From CAZBEA01 sp964490835 (lineage in GTDB: Bacteria; Patescibacteriota; Microgenomatia; Levybacterales; GWA1-39-11): a stretch of DNA of 7,042 nucleotides. A program made the translations under genes and the position numbers. A model generated the notes under the pieces. That model did no database searches, had not been told where the DNA came from, and was given only the letters and a program-made list of their open reading frames with translations. The stretch lies in NCBI GenBank assembly GCA_964490835.1, contig CAZBEA010000063.1:1-7042 (forward strand), given 5' to 3'. Numbering within the stretch: position 1 is the first letter of the stretch; each line of letters begins with the position of its first letter. Positions 1-6,214 of the stretch are shown here, piece by piece.

Positions 1-5
1 TCTTG

Positions 6-16
6 TCACCTCCTTT
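6..16 (-). promoter_or_regulatory. Strong Shine-Dalgarno sequence of a divergent gene starting off the left edge
   Basis: Read on the minus strand this is AAAGGAGGTGA, a near-perfect complement of the 3' end of 16S rRNA. About eight bases follow the GGAGG core before the window ends, so the start codon should lie immediately beyond base 1. No coding sequence of that gene is visible and its product is unknown. A matching promoter lies just upstream on the same strand. This is the best ribosome binding site in the window and contrasts with the plus-strand gene, which has none. Confidence 0.75.
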
Positions 17-28
17 CTTTTCATTATC

Positions 29-58
29 ACTCTATCACAAAGACTGCTAATTTGTCAA
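29..58 (-). promoter_or_regulatory. Predicted sigma-70 type promoter, divergent (leftward)
   Basis: On the minus strand a perfect -35 hexamer TTGACA (58-53) is followed after 18 bases by TAGAGT (34-29), which matches the TATAAT consensus at four of six positions and carries a TG one base upstream (extended -10). Transcription would begin near base 22, giving a short leader that contains the strong Shine-Dalgarno sequence at 6-16. The -35 box is certain as a pattern. The -10 is weaker, and a better hexamer, GATAAT, lies six bases further downstream but at too long a spacing (24 bases). Confidence 0.55.
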
Positions 59-80
59 CTGAAAAGTCTTTTGTTATGAT
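52..80 (+). promoter_or_regulatory. Predicted sigma-70 extended -10 promoter of the PEGA/SH3b gene
   Basis: TTGTCA (52-57, five of six matches to TTGACA) and TATGAT (75-80, five of six matches to TATAAT) are separated by the optimal 17 bases. TGT just before the -10 supplies the extended -10 TGn element. The expected transcription start is about base 86-88, and the ATG of the downstream gene is at 89, so the mRNA should have no room for a ribosome binding site. The -35 bases overlap the TTGACA of the divergent promoter on the other strand by five positions. Confidence 0.75.
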
Positions 81-88
81 TAAGTGCC

Positions 89-946
89 ATGAAAAGATTC
101 GCAATTGGAGTTATAGCAGTCCTGATAATTTTGATTGGACTTTTTCTTATATACAAATTTCTAATTCTGACTCGCTCCCAGGAAAAAGGAGCACTTCAAA
201 TAACATCGAATATCAAAGCACAAATCCTTCTTAACGGCCAATACTTAGGCGAAGCACCACTTTGCAAATGTAACGCATCTGATGTGCTGCCTGTCGGTGA
301 GTACGACTTGAAAGTTGTCCCGCAAGATAAAACTGTCGAGGAATTTAATATACGTATTAAAATTTTGCCGAATGTTTTAACGGCAGTTGACAGAACTTTT
401 TTACCGGGAGCTTTTGCTAGTGCGTACCTTATTTATCTTGAAGAGGCAAACACAGACCAAGCAGAACTTTTCGTCAGCTCGCTTCCTGATGGCTCGATGG
501 TTTCGATTGATAGCAATCCAAGTGGAGTCACCCCTCTCAAAGATAATACGCTTTCACCATCAGAACATGAAATTGAAATCCAAAAGCAAGGTTTTGCAAA
601 AAAAACCATCAGAGTAAGAACTGTTCCGGGATATACACTTGTCGTAAATGCGCTTCTGGGTGTCGAATCGGGAGAAGAAGAGATTCCAACAGCGACAGAA
701 ACATCTAATGTCACGCCGATTCCGACTCCTACCGCTCAAAAAACTGCAAAAATTCTTACGACCCCGACAGGATTTTTGAGGGTACGAGAAGATGCAGGGA
801 CGAGTTTTGATGAAGTAGCTCAAGTAAAACCAGGAGAAACATATACCGTGTTAGAGGAAAAAAGTGGATGGGTAAAAATTCAGGTTAGCACCACATTATC
901 AGGTTGGGTTACTACTCAATTCGTAGAAATCACGAGCCCTGAATAA
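89..946 (+). CDS. Membrane-anchored PEGA and SH3b domain protein
   Basis: A 285-residue protein likely anchored outside the cell. Residues 1-3 are MKR, and a long hydrophobic stretch at about 4-28 is an uncleaved signal anchor; there is no lipobox cysteine. Two PEGA-like beta domains follow. The first (about 34-105) has the N-G-x-Y-L-G-E-A-P core; the second (about 124-188) has S-I-D-S-N-P-S-G-V-T-P-L and ends with a Q-K-Q-G-F-type strand. A Glu/Thr/Pro-rich linker (about 192-218) leads to a C-terminal bacterial SH3 domain (about 219-282, with F-L-R-V-R and two S-G-W-V motifs). PEGA domains are linked to surface proteins, and SH3b domains often bind cell wall peptides, so a wall-tethering or envelope-sensing role is reasonable, but no enzymatic residues are seen. 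The first PEGA domain has an unusual C-x-C (59, 61). The start is chosen from the promoter spacing: ATG follows the -10 by eight bases, implying a leaderless mRNA. The 3' end overlaps the convergent UbiA-like gene by 17 bases. Confidence 0.88.
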   Translation: MKRFAIGVIAVLIILIGLFLIYKFLILTRSQEKGALQITSNIKAQILLNGQYLGEAPLCKCNASDVLPVGEYDLKVVPQDKTVEEFNIRIKILPNVLTAVDRTFLPGAFASAYLIYLEEANTDQAELFVSSLPDGSMVSIDSNPSGVTPLKDNTLSPSEHEIEIQKQGFAKKTIRVRTVPGYTLVVNALLGVESGEEEIPTATETSNVTPIPTPTAQKTAKILTTPTGFLRVREDAGTSFDEVAQVKPGETYTVLEEKSGWVKIQVSTTLSGWVTTQFVEITSPE

Positions 947-1877
947 AATAAATTATAAATACCACCAAAAAGACCCAGATGATGACCGAGGATAGAAGTT
1001 GTTTGTCCGAAAGCAACACTTTCTCAGGACTCTCCCCTTCTTTTTTCTCGTAAATATCCTGCAGATAACGCATTAACCCATACAGAACCGGAATAATTGT
1101 GACCATAAGCCACTTTCTCTGAAGGTAATACGGTAGATACTCAGGGAGCAATAAATCAAAGCCCACCTGTATTCCTCGAGGGTTCTCAAGAAATGTAAAC
1201 ATAGCGTAAAAAACAAATGTCGAGATAGCAAACATTGCAGTATACGTATCAAGAAGAGGTTCAGAATAGTGCGAAAGACTGCGTCTTACATCGGTTATTT
1301 TTGCACTTTGGAAATTCATAAGAAGTGTCAACTCCGACCTCCTTTTACCAACAGCAAGGAATAAAGAAAGAGAAATAGTTGTAAGAAGAAGCCATACCGA
1401 AATGTGGTACCCGCTGATAACATCCCCAGCCAAGACTCTTAGGATGTATCCGACAGCTATAAAAAAGATATCGAAGATGACGATATTCTTGAAAAAGAAC
1501 GAATACGATAACTGGAGCAAAATATAAACAAGCGCAATCCCAACAAAAAATCCACCAATAAGGGTTACTAAATAATAAGCGACGGCAAGTGTAGCAAATA
1601 AGACAACAAACGCTTCGGGAACCGAAACTTTTCCGCTTGCAATAGGACGTGCTTTTTTAAACGGATGCAACCTGTCTTTTTTGACATCAATTATGTCGTT
1701 TATGATATAAGTCGATGAGGAAAGAAAACAAAAAGCTAAAAAGCCGGTGAAGACTTTTGTAAAAAGATCTCCGTCAAACATTTGTCCCGAAAATGTGAGC
1801 GCCGCAAAAAGAGCAAGATTCTTTATCCACTGGCGTGGTCTGAGAAGTTTGAAAATTTGGAAACTATGACTCATCAT
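930..1877 (-). CDS. UbiA-superfamily prenyltransferase, decaprenyl-phosphate phosphoribosyltransferase-like
   Basis: A 315-residue polytopic membrane protein with about nine hydrophobic segments, as usual for UbiA enzymes. The first Asp-rich motif is N60-D61-x-x-D64-x-x-x-D68-R69-x-H71-P72, followed by R-P-I-A-S-G (77-82). The second conserved site is G-K-R-R-S-E-L (177-183), equivalent to the Y-K-R-x-x-E-L of mycobacterial Rv3806c. A Y-L-Q-D-I segment (271-275) and an S-P-E-K-V-L-L-S-D stretch (283-291) near the end also fit that subfamily. Rv3806c transfers phosphoribose from PRPP to decaprenyl phosphate, the first step to decaprenyl-phosphoryl-arabinose. The motifs favour this over ubiquinone or haem prenyltransferases, but the exact acceptor and later steps are unknown, as no DprE-like or phosphatase gene is visible. 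It is the last gene of the minus-strand cluster. Two adjacent ATG codons begin it; neither has a clear ribosome binding site. The start overlaps the upstream gene by 14 bases, suggesting translational coupling. Confidence 0.87.
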   Translation of the reverse strand: MMSHSFQIFKLLRPRQWIKNLALFAALTFSGQMFDGDLFTKVFTGFLAFCFLSSSTYIINDIIDVKKDRLHPFKKARPIASGKVSVPEAFVVLFATLAVAYYLVTLIGGFFVGIALVYILLQLSYSFFFKNIVIFDIFFIAVGYILRVLAGDVISGYHISVWLLLTTISLSLFLAVGKRRSELTLLMNFQSAKITDVRRSLSHYSEPLLDTYTAMFAISTFVFYAMFTFLENPRGIQVGFDLLLPEYLPYYLQRKWLMVTIIPVLYGLMRYLQDIYEKKEGESPEKVLLSDKQLLSSVIIWVFLVVFIIYFIQGS

Positions 1878-2925
1878 CGAATGCTTTTTTGTTAAAAATT
1901 CTAAGACTAAAAATCATTCCCGTAACCAAAACTAATAGAACCATTATAGCAAATAACTTACCCCGGCTTGACAGACTGAGCGATGCAATTCCCAAAAGAA
2001 GTGACATTACCCAATAAAATCCAGCAATTTTTCTGTGTCCCCAACCACGTGATAAGAGAAGATGATGTAAATGTTGCCGGTCGTGCCAAAATGGAGAGCG
2101 ACCCGATGCGATTCTTCGAACGATAGTAAATATTGCATCAACGGTTGGCACTCCCATAACAAGAATTGCTGTTGCAAGTTTCACACCTGAAATCAGAGCC
2201 AATATTCCTAAGAAAAAACCTAATACAGTTGCGCTATACCCTGGAAAAATTTTTGCCGGGTAGTAATTAAAAACCAAAAAACCCAAAGATGCCCCTCCCA
2301 CAATAAATGCAATTTGTGATACATACACATTTTCTTCTGTTAATACCGGGAATCGTAATGCTGCAATTCCAATAATAACAGCCGATATTGCAGCAATCCC
2401 AGGCATCTGCCCATCAACACCTTTACTCCAATTCAACATGTTCATTACCCACACAATCCACACTACAGCCAAAACTTGTGGAAGGTAACTGAGTAAAGGT
2501 ATTTCTGCTGATAACTGATTGAGATTGAGTATTCCCCCGAGTGGATTTGTTATAAATGGGAGATTTACCCCACTTGCAACAACAAGGATGGCACATGCAA
2601 TATTTGAGAGAAACCGTAAATACGGAGAAAGATCATACTTATCATCCAAAAGCCCTGTAACAACGACCAACAATCCGGCAAAAACAATTGTCAGTATTTG
2701 CGTGTTGAGCGGGATAAGAAGAAGAATGGGGATTACTATTCCAATAAAAACTGCTGCTCCACCTGCTCGCGGGATGGGTTTTTTATGTAAAATTGCAGGA
2801 TGCTTATGTTTTTGGGGGTCATCAACCAGTCCGTACCGCTGTGCAAATTTAATAATAAGTGGAGTGACTACACAGGCAATAACAAAGCTTATCAGAAGCG
2901 CCCGTAAAAAAATCATTACTTCCAT
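1864..2925 (-). CDS. WecA/MraY-superfamily polyprenyl-phosphate sugar-1-phosphate transferase, variant active site
   Basis: A 353-residue polytopic membrane protein (about 10-11 segments) of glycosyltransferase family 4. The family transfers a sugar-1-phosphate from a UDP-sugar to polyprenyl phosphate at the cytoplasmic face. Seen: L-V-D-D-P near 33-37, H-K-K-P-I-P-R-A-G-G (47-56), the D94-D95 pair in G-L-L-D-D-K-Y-D, N165 in M-N-M-L-N-W, D171-G172, P260-T-V-D263, and the R-Q-H-L-H-H-L-L-L motif (H285, H287, H288), which resembles WecA more than MraY. Two normally conserved acids are changed: the first Asp of D-G-x-D-G is K168, and the Asp of the M-G-D-x-G-S loop is Y230 in F-P-G-Y-S-A-T. I recall related sequences in CPR genomes (memory, unchecked). 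Activity is therefore not certain. The start is one base after the previous stop. An in-frame ATG at codon 4 with GGAAG two bases upstream is an alternative. Likely partner of the neighbouring glycosyltransferases. Confidence 0.88.
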   Translation of the reverse strand: MEVMIFLRALLISFVIACVVTPLIIKFAQRYGLVDDPQKHKHPAILHKKPIPRAGGAAVFIGIVIPILLLIPLNTQILTIVFAGLLVVVTGLLDDKYDLSPYLRFLSNIACAILVVASGVNLPFITNPLGGILNLNQLSAEIPLLSYLPQVLAVVWIVWVMNMLNWSKGVDGQMPGIAAISAVIIGIAALRFPVLTEENVYVSQIAFIVGGASLGFLVFNYYPAKIFPGYSATVLGFFLGILALISGVKLATAILVMGVPTVDAIFTIVRRIASGRSPFWHDRQHLHHLLLSRGWGHRKIAGFYWVMSLLLGIASLSLSSRGKLFAIMVLLVLVTGMIFSLRIFNKKAFDDES

Positions 2926-2926
2926 T

Positions 2927-3277
2927 TTAAAAAATCAAAAAAATAACTTCTGTAATTGCAAGAAAAACAAGCAGGGAAAAAAGGAATGCGTTAAAAACGA
3001 TTATTCTTCCAAGAAGTGGATTTTTTTTATAGATAGCGGTGCTCAACAAAAAGTTTACAATAATCATTGTAAGGAAAACTGGCAGTAAAAAGAGAATTAC
3101 TCGAGTTGGAACTATTCTTTCAACACCCCAACTAAGACTATTTAAAAGAGGAACATATGGTGGAAATTTATTGTATAAAAAAGCGACGAGAGTACCGGTG
3201 ACCAAGAAAATAAAAAAAGAAAATGACAATGAAATTTTTACCACATTGTCTTTCATTAATAACTTACTGTTTTCCAT
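2927..3277 (-). CDS. Small three-helix membrane protein of unknown function
   Basis: A 116-residue protein with hydrophobic segments at about 15-35, 57-81 and 91-116. Between the first two lies a short polar loop with F-P-P-Y-V-P-L-L-N (38-46) and S-W-G-V-E (49-53); the P-x-V-P-L...W-G pattern loosely resembles loops of small DUF1648-like CPR membrane proteins, but this is memory rather than a search result. No catalytic motif is visible. It has the clearest ribosome binding site inside the cluster (3287-3293), starts within the last codons of the GT39 gene (14-base overlap) and ends one base before the phosphoglycosyltransferase ATG. That position between two membrane enzymes of lipid-linked sugar metabolism suggests an accessory subunit or small transporter-like role, which is inference only. 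The coding call is supported by the start site, the packed context and the clean helix pattern. Confidence 0.8.
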   Translation of the reverse strand: MENSKLLMKDNVVKISLSFSFFIFLVTGTLVAFLYNKFPPYVPLLNSLSWGVERIVPTRVILFLLPVFLTMIIVNFLLSTAIYKKNPLLGRIIVFNAFLFSLLVFLAITEVIFLIF

Positions 3278-4718
3278 AAATCTTTACTCCCTCTACTCTT
3301 AAAATCTCTTCGTATTCTTCGGCTATATCAAATTCATCGGGAATTTGGGTCACCTCAACTATAACATCTGGCTTTTGCTTTGCAAGAAGTTCTTTTGTTT
3401 CCTCATATGCTTCTTTGTAAAAAAGGATATGGTACGCAACTATATATTTCCCAAACGGCGCATCATCTAATAAGGTGTAAATTTGACCACCATCACTCCA
3501 AACCATTACGTTTTTATTTTTACCAGTATCTTTTAGAATTCGCGCGATTTCATAGTTTCGTGGTGTCGTACTGTCAAAAAATCTTTGGTATGAATCAATA
3601 TTCTTGCCGGCAAAGACAAATTCGAAATAATTTTTATAATACCCTCCAATTCGTTCAAAAAATTCAAATGTTAATCCAACAAGTAATACTGTGAGAATAA
3701 ATGCTGCAGTAAATAGCATTTTTAGTTTTCCCTTTAAATCGAACGCAGAACCCAATACAAGTGAGAGCACAGGCGTTAAAAGAAGTAAATAATGTCCGAA
3801 GTATCTCTGAGAAAAATAGACATTAAAAAGTGCGAATCCTAACCAGAGTAAAATAAAAAAACCTTCATTATGAATTCTTTTTTTGAAAAAAATAAGCAGA
3901 GAACAAAATATTCCCAGTGCTAGAATTTTGAGAACCAACAAACTATTTCCAATCACGGGGCTATTTTTTTCACTTACATATGAAACATTTTTCAAAAATA
4001 CTGCATCAATAAACGCCTGAAAATTTCCAAGAATTACAAATGTTCCAATCAAAATAAGTGAAAGAGCTCCCAAAGTTACCAAGAAAGCGATCATGCTTTT
4101 TCTGAATTTTTGCCGAGTAATTTTTCGCCTATCACCTAACTCCCGAACTACTGCAAAAATTGCCCAAGCGGCAATATCAAAAATTGCGACAAATTTTAAG
4201 AGTAGGGCAGTGAAGAATAATAATCCTGCCCACACTCCACTTTTCGTATCAAATTCTTTTTTATTTAAGAGAAGAAAAAATCCTCCCAATATCGGAAGAA
4301 GCATAAAATTTTCAGCATTTGCAATGTTACCCTCGATAAGTGGGGATCCGAGCAAAAGTACAAAAAAGAGACAAGAAATAAAGATACTTAATTCTTTTCT
4401 CAGCAAAATTTTCGCAATTCGATAAAAAAGGTATACTGCCCCTGCTCCAAAAAATATAGATAATAATTTTATTCCAAAAAGGTTCTGGGTTAGAAAATAT
4501 AGAACGTATAAAAGTGGCGGCTTGTTATCCCAAACTTCAGAATACAACATCCTCCCTTCGCTCATTGCTTTGGCTATGACCACATATATTCCCTCATCTG
4601 CATACCACATTGGCTCAATAAGAGATGGGATACGGAGCAAAATGAAGAACAAAAGTACGTACCAAATGTAGAAGCGTGAAAGATCCCGAAATGTTTTCTT
4701 TTGAAGATATTTTCTCAT
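3264..4718 (-). CDS. GT39/ArnT-like membrane glycosyltransferase
   Basis: A 484-residue protein with about 11 hydrophobic segments between residues 16 and 351 and a soluble C-terminal part (about 352-484). The first extracytoplasmic loop holds W-Y-A-D41-E42-G-I-Y, the acidic pair typical of GT-C enzymes of the PMT/ArnT group, followed by W-D-N-K-P-P-L-L-Y (63-71), the usual K/H-P-P-L motif. Further along, Q-R-Y-F-G-H-Y-L-L-L (304-313) is another family landmark. Such enzymes take a sugar from a polyprenyl-phosphate carrier and transfer it to a lipid, glycan or protein on the outer face of the membrane. The substrate cannot be read from the sequence. The UbiA-like and phosphoglycosyltransferase genes downstream could supply the lipid-linked donor. 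It begins at an ATGA overlap with the stop of the family 2 glycosyltransferase, so translation is probably coupled. Only AAAAGG directly at the start resembles a ribosome binding site, and it is too close to act well. Confidence 0.87.
   Translation of the reverse strand: MRKYLQKKTFRDLSRFYIWYVLLFFILLRIPSLIEPMWYADEGIYVVIAKAMSEGRMLYSEVWDNKPPLLYVLYFLTQNLFGIKLLSIFFGAGAVYLFYRIAKILLRKELSIFISCLFFVLLLGSPLIEGNIANAENFMLLPILGGFFLLLNKKEFDTKSGVWAGLLFFTALLLKFVAIFDIAAWAIFAVVRELGDRRKITRQKFRKSMIAFLVTLGALSLILIGTFVILGNFQAFIDAVFLKNVSYVSEKNSPVIGNSLLVLKILALGIFCSLLIFFKKRIHNEGFFILLWLGFALFNVYFSQRYFGHYLLLLTPVLSLVLGSAFDLKGKLKMLFTAAFILTVLLVGLTFEFFERIGGYYKNYFEFVFAGKNIDSYQRFFDSTTPRNYEIARILKDTGKNKNVMVWSDGGQIYTLLDDAPFGKYIVAYHILFYKEAYEETKELLAKQKPDVIVEVTQIPDEFDIAEEYEEILRVEGVKIYGKQ
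3287..3293 (-). promoter_or_regulatory. Ribosome binding site of the 116-residue membrane protein gene
   Basis: On the minus strand this reads GAGGGAG, nine bases before the ATG at 3277-3275. It lies inside the coding sequence of the preceding GT39 gene and supports the chosen start. Most other internal starts of the cluster lack a comparable site, so this small protein may be translated independently rather than only by coupling. Confidence 0.6.
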
Positions 4719-6214
4719 ACCTTTTCGGTAACCTTATATTCCAATCTTTTCCCTAGAATAAGTTGTATATGGGTAATAAGCGCTGGAAGAGCGGAAAGGA
4801 AAAATCCCGCGATCGGCATCAGAACAAATTCGAGGGGAAATAAAAATTGTCTAATCTTTTTTGGTTTTTTATCTTTTTTACTTGGTTGAAGCGTGTAATC
4901 AACATAAATCATAATAAGAAGCGACACAAGACAAAGAGTTAATATGAACGCTGATAATTTTGGCAGCATGTACCCAAGCGAGGTCTTTGTGAAATTTGGA
5001 TTTAGGATAACCACCAAATTCGCAGATAAGGTGACAAGAAGCCAATTAACGGGCCACAGGATGTGATCGATGAGTACTCCACTCAAAAGCCGAGTTTTTC
5101 GAATAAACGGCACTCCCCGCTCCGTCAAATACCATTTCATATATACCGCATCGTCTGCAACCCCCCACGACCAACGTCGTTCCTGATGATATTTATTCAT
5201 GAGGCTCCCCATATATGTTGAGGCCTGAGCCGAATCAATTGACGTTTTTAGGAATATCGGCTCTACTCTGATCTCGCCCTTCTTTTTGAAAAACGTTTTA
5301 AAGTACACCCGATAATCTTCAGGAATAACATCGGTATCCCAGTATCCTACCTCACGAAGCAACCTGAGCGACAAGGTGTACGTGGAATTTGGCACAAGTC
5401 TATGTTGCATAACAAGCAACCCAGTTCTCCATAATGTTCCAAAAAAGGAGATGACTCGAATAAAAGCAGGAACCTGCCAGAAATTATTGTGATACACGGT
5501 TGCCGATTGCCAAAATGTCAGGTGTGGTTTGGATGTTGTTAAAAATGAATAGGTGAGATTGGAAAAAAATTGCGGGTCATACAGACTATCTGCGTCACAC
5601 GATGAGACCGTAAAGTAATTGATGTCGTACCCCTTTTTATCAATCAAGTCTTCCGTAACTTCCTTAACGGCGTATGCTTGATTTGATGATTTACCCTTCA
5701 CTTCACCAGGAAGATCCGGATGAAGTGTATAGAAAAATCCTCCAAATTTTCCCTTATTCATTTTTGCGAGCCGTTCTGCTTTTTCTTTTATTTTGTCTTC
5801 TCGTGCCTCAAGCGCAAGACAGATGTAAATTCTCTCTCTGGGAAATGTTTGATTGTGAATTGCATCGATTGTGAGTTGAATTTTCTCAACTGTTTCTTTG
5901 TATGAAGGGATAATTATGAGATGTCTTACTTTTTCAAAGCCAGGTAAAGCCGATGCTTTTTCAAGCCAATTAATTTTTTCGGATTCTCTTATGTGCTTGG
6001 ACGATTGGTATGAATTAAATGCAAGAGTAATTGATTTATAAAGCCATATAACGTCAAAGAAAATAATAAAATATGCAAGTTCCCGAGGCATAACATATGC
6101 ACCCCAAAATGGAAGACTTATTAAAAACATCGCAATTAGTGGTGGAATAAGCTCCAACAGGCGGATAGACTTACGCGGGTAGCGGGCGAAAAATGTATCA
6201 ACTGCTTCTCTCAT
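4715..6214 (-). CDS. Membrane family 2 glycosyltransferase with processive-type QxxRW motif
   Basis: A 499-residue inner-membrane enzyme. Two hydrophobic segments (about 20-40 and 45-66) precede a cytoplasmic GT-A domain (about 96-350), and about three follow (about 377-403, 417-437 and 458-486). Catalytic landmarks are I-I-I-P-S-Y-K-E (100-107), K-G-K-S-S-N-Q-A (173-180), the metal-binding D207-A-D209 in S-S-C-D-A-D-S, the acid P-E-D300 that would act as base, and Q344-E-R-R-W348. The Q-x-x-R-W signature is characteristic of processive beta-glycosyltransferases such as cellulose, chitin and hyaluronan synthases, so a polymer or repeated sugar addition from a nucleotide sugar is plausible. 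A single transfer to a lipid carrier remains possible. It starts 17 bases before the end of the TatD gene, with a weak GGAAAG ten bases upstream of the ATG, and ends in an ATGA overlap with the GT39 gene. No PilZ domain is seen. Confidence 0.88.
   Translation of the reverse strand: MREAVDTFFARYPRKSIRLLELIPPLIAMFLISLPFWGAYVMPRELAYFIIFFDVIWLYKSITLAFNSYQSSKHIRESEKINWLEKASALPGFEKVRHLIIIPSYKETVEKIQLTIDAIHNQTFPRERIYICLALEAREDKIKEKAERLAKMNKGKFGGFFYTLHPDLPGEVKGKSSNQAYAVKEVTEDLIDKKGYDINYFTVSSCDADSLYDPQFFSNLTYSFLTTSKPHLTFWQSATVYHNNFWQVPAFIRVISFFGTLWRTGLLVMQHRLVPNSTYTLSLRLLREVGYWDTDVIPEDYRVYFKTFFKKKGEIRVEPIFLKTSIDSAQASTYMGSLMNKYHQERRWSWGVADDAVYMKWYLTERGVPFIRKTRLLSGVLIDHILWPVNWLLVTLSANLVVILNPNFTKTSLGYMLPKLSAFILTLCLVSLLIMIYVDYTLQPSKKDKKPKKIRQFLFPLEFVLMPIAGFFLSALPALITHIQLILGKRLEYKVTEKV

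Noticed and set aside
52..234. Plus-strand frame of 60 codons starting with TTG at base 52
   Set aside because: Its start lies on the -35 box and it overlaps the PEGA/SH3b gene in another frame; no ribosome binding site or domain supports it.
433..823. Minus-strand open frames opposite the PEGA/SH3b gene
   Set aside because: They lie entirely within the well-supported PEGA/SH3b coding region, show no domain and have no promoter or ribosome binding site.
2519..3088. Plus-strand open frame of 189 codons opposite the phosphoglycosyltransferase and small membrane protein genes
   Set aside because: It is antisense to two genes supported by motifs and start sites, has no domain, and its translation is low-complexity and cysteine/lysine-rich without any recognisable pattern.
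3549..3577. TTGACA, 17-base spacer, TATGAA on the minus strand inside the GT39 gene, a possible internal promoter
   Set aside because: The -10 matches only four of six positions, it lies within coding sequence, and the nearest downstream start is over 260 bases away, so chance is the simplest explanation.
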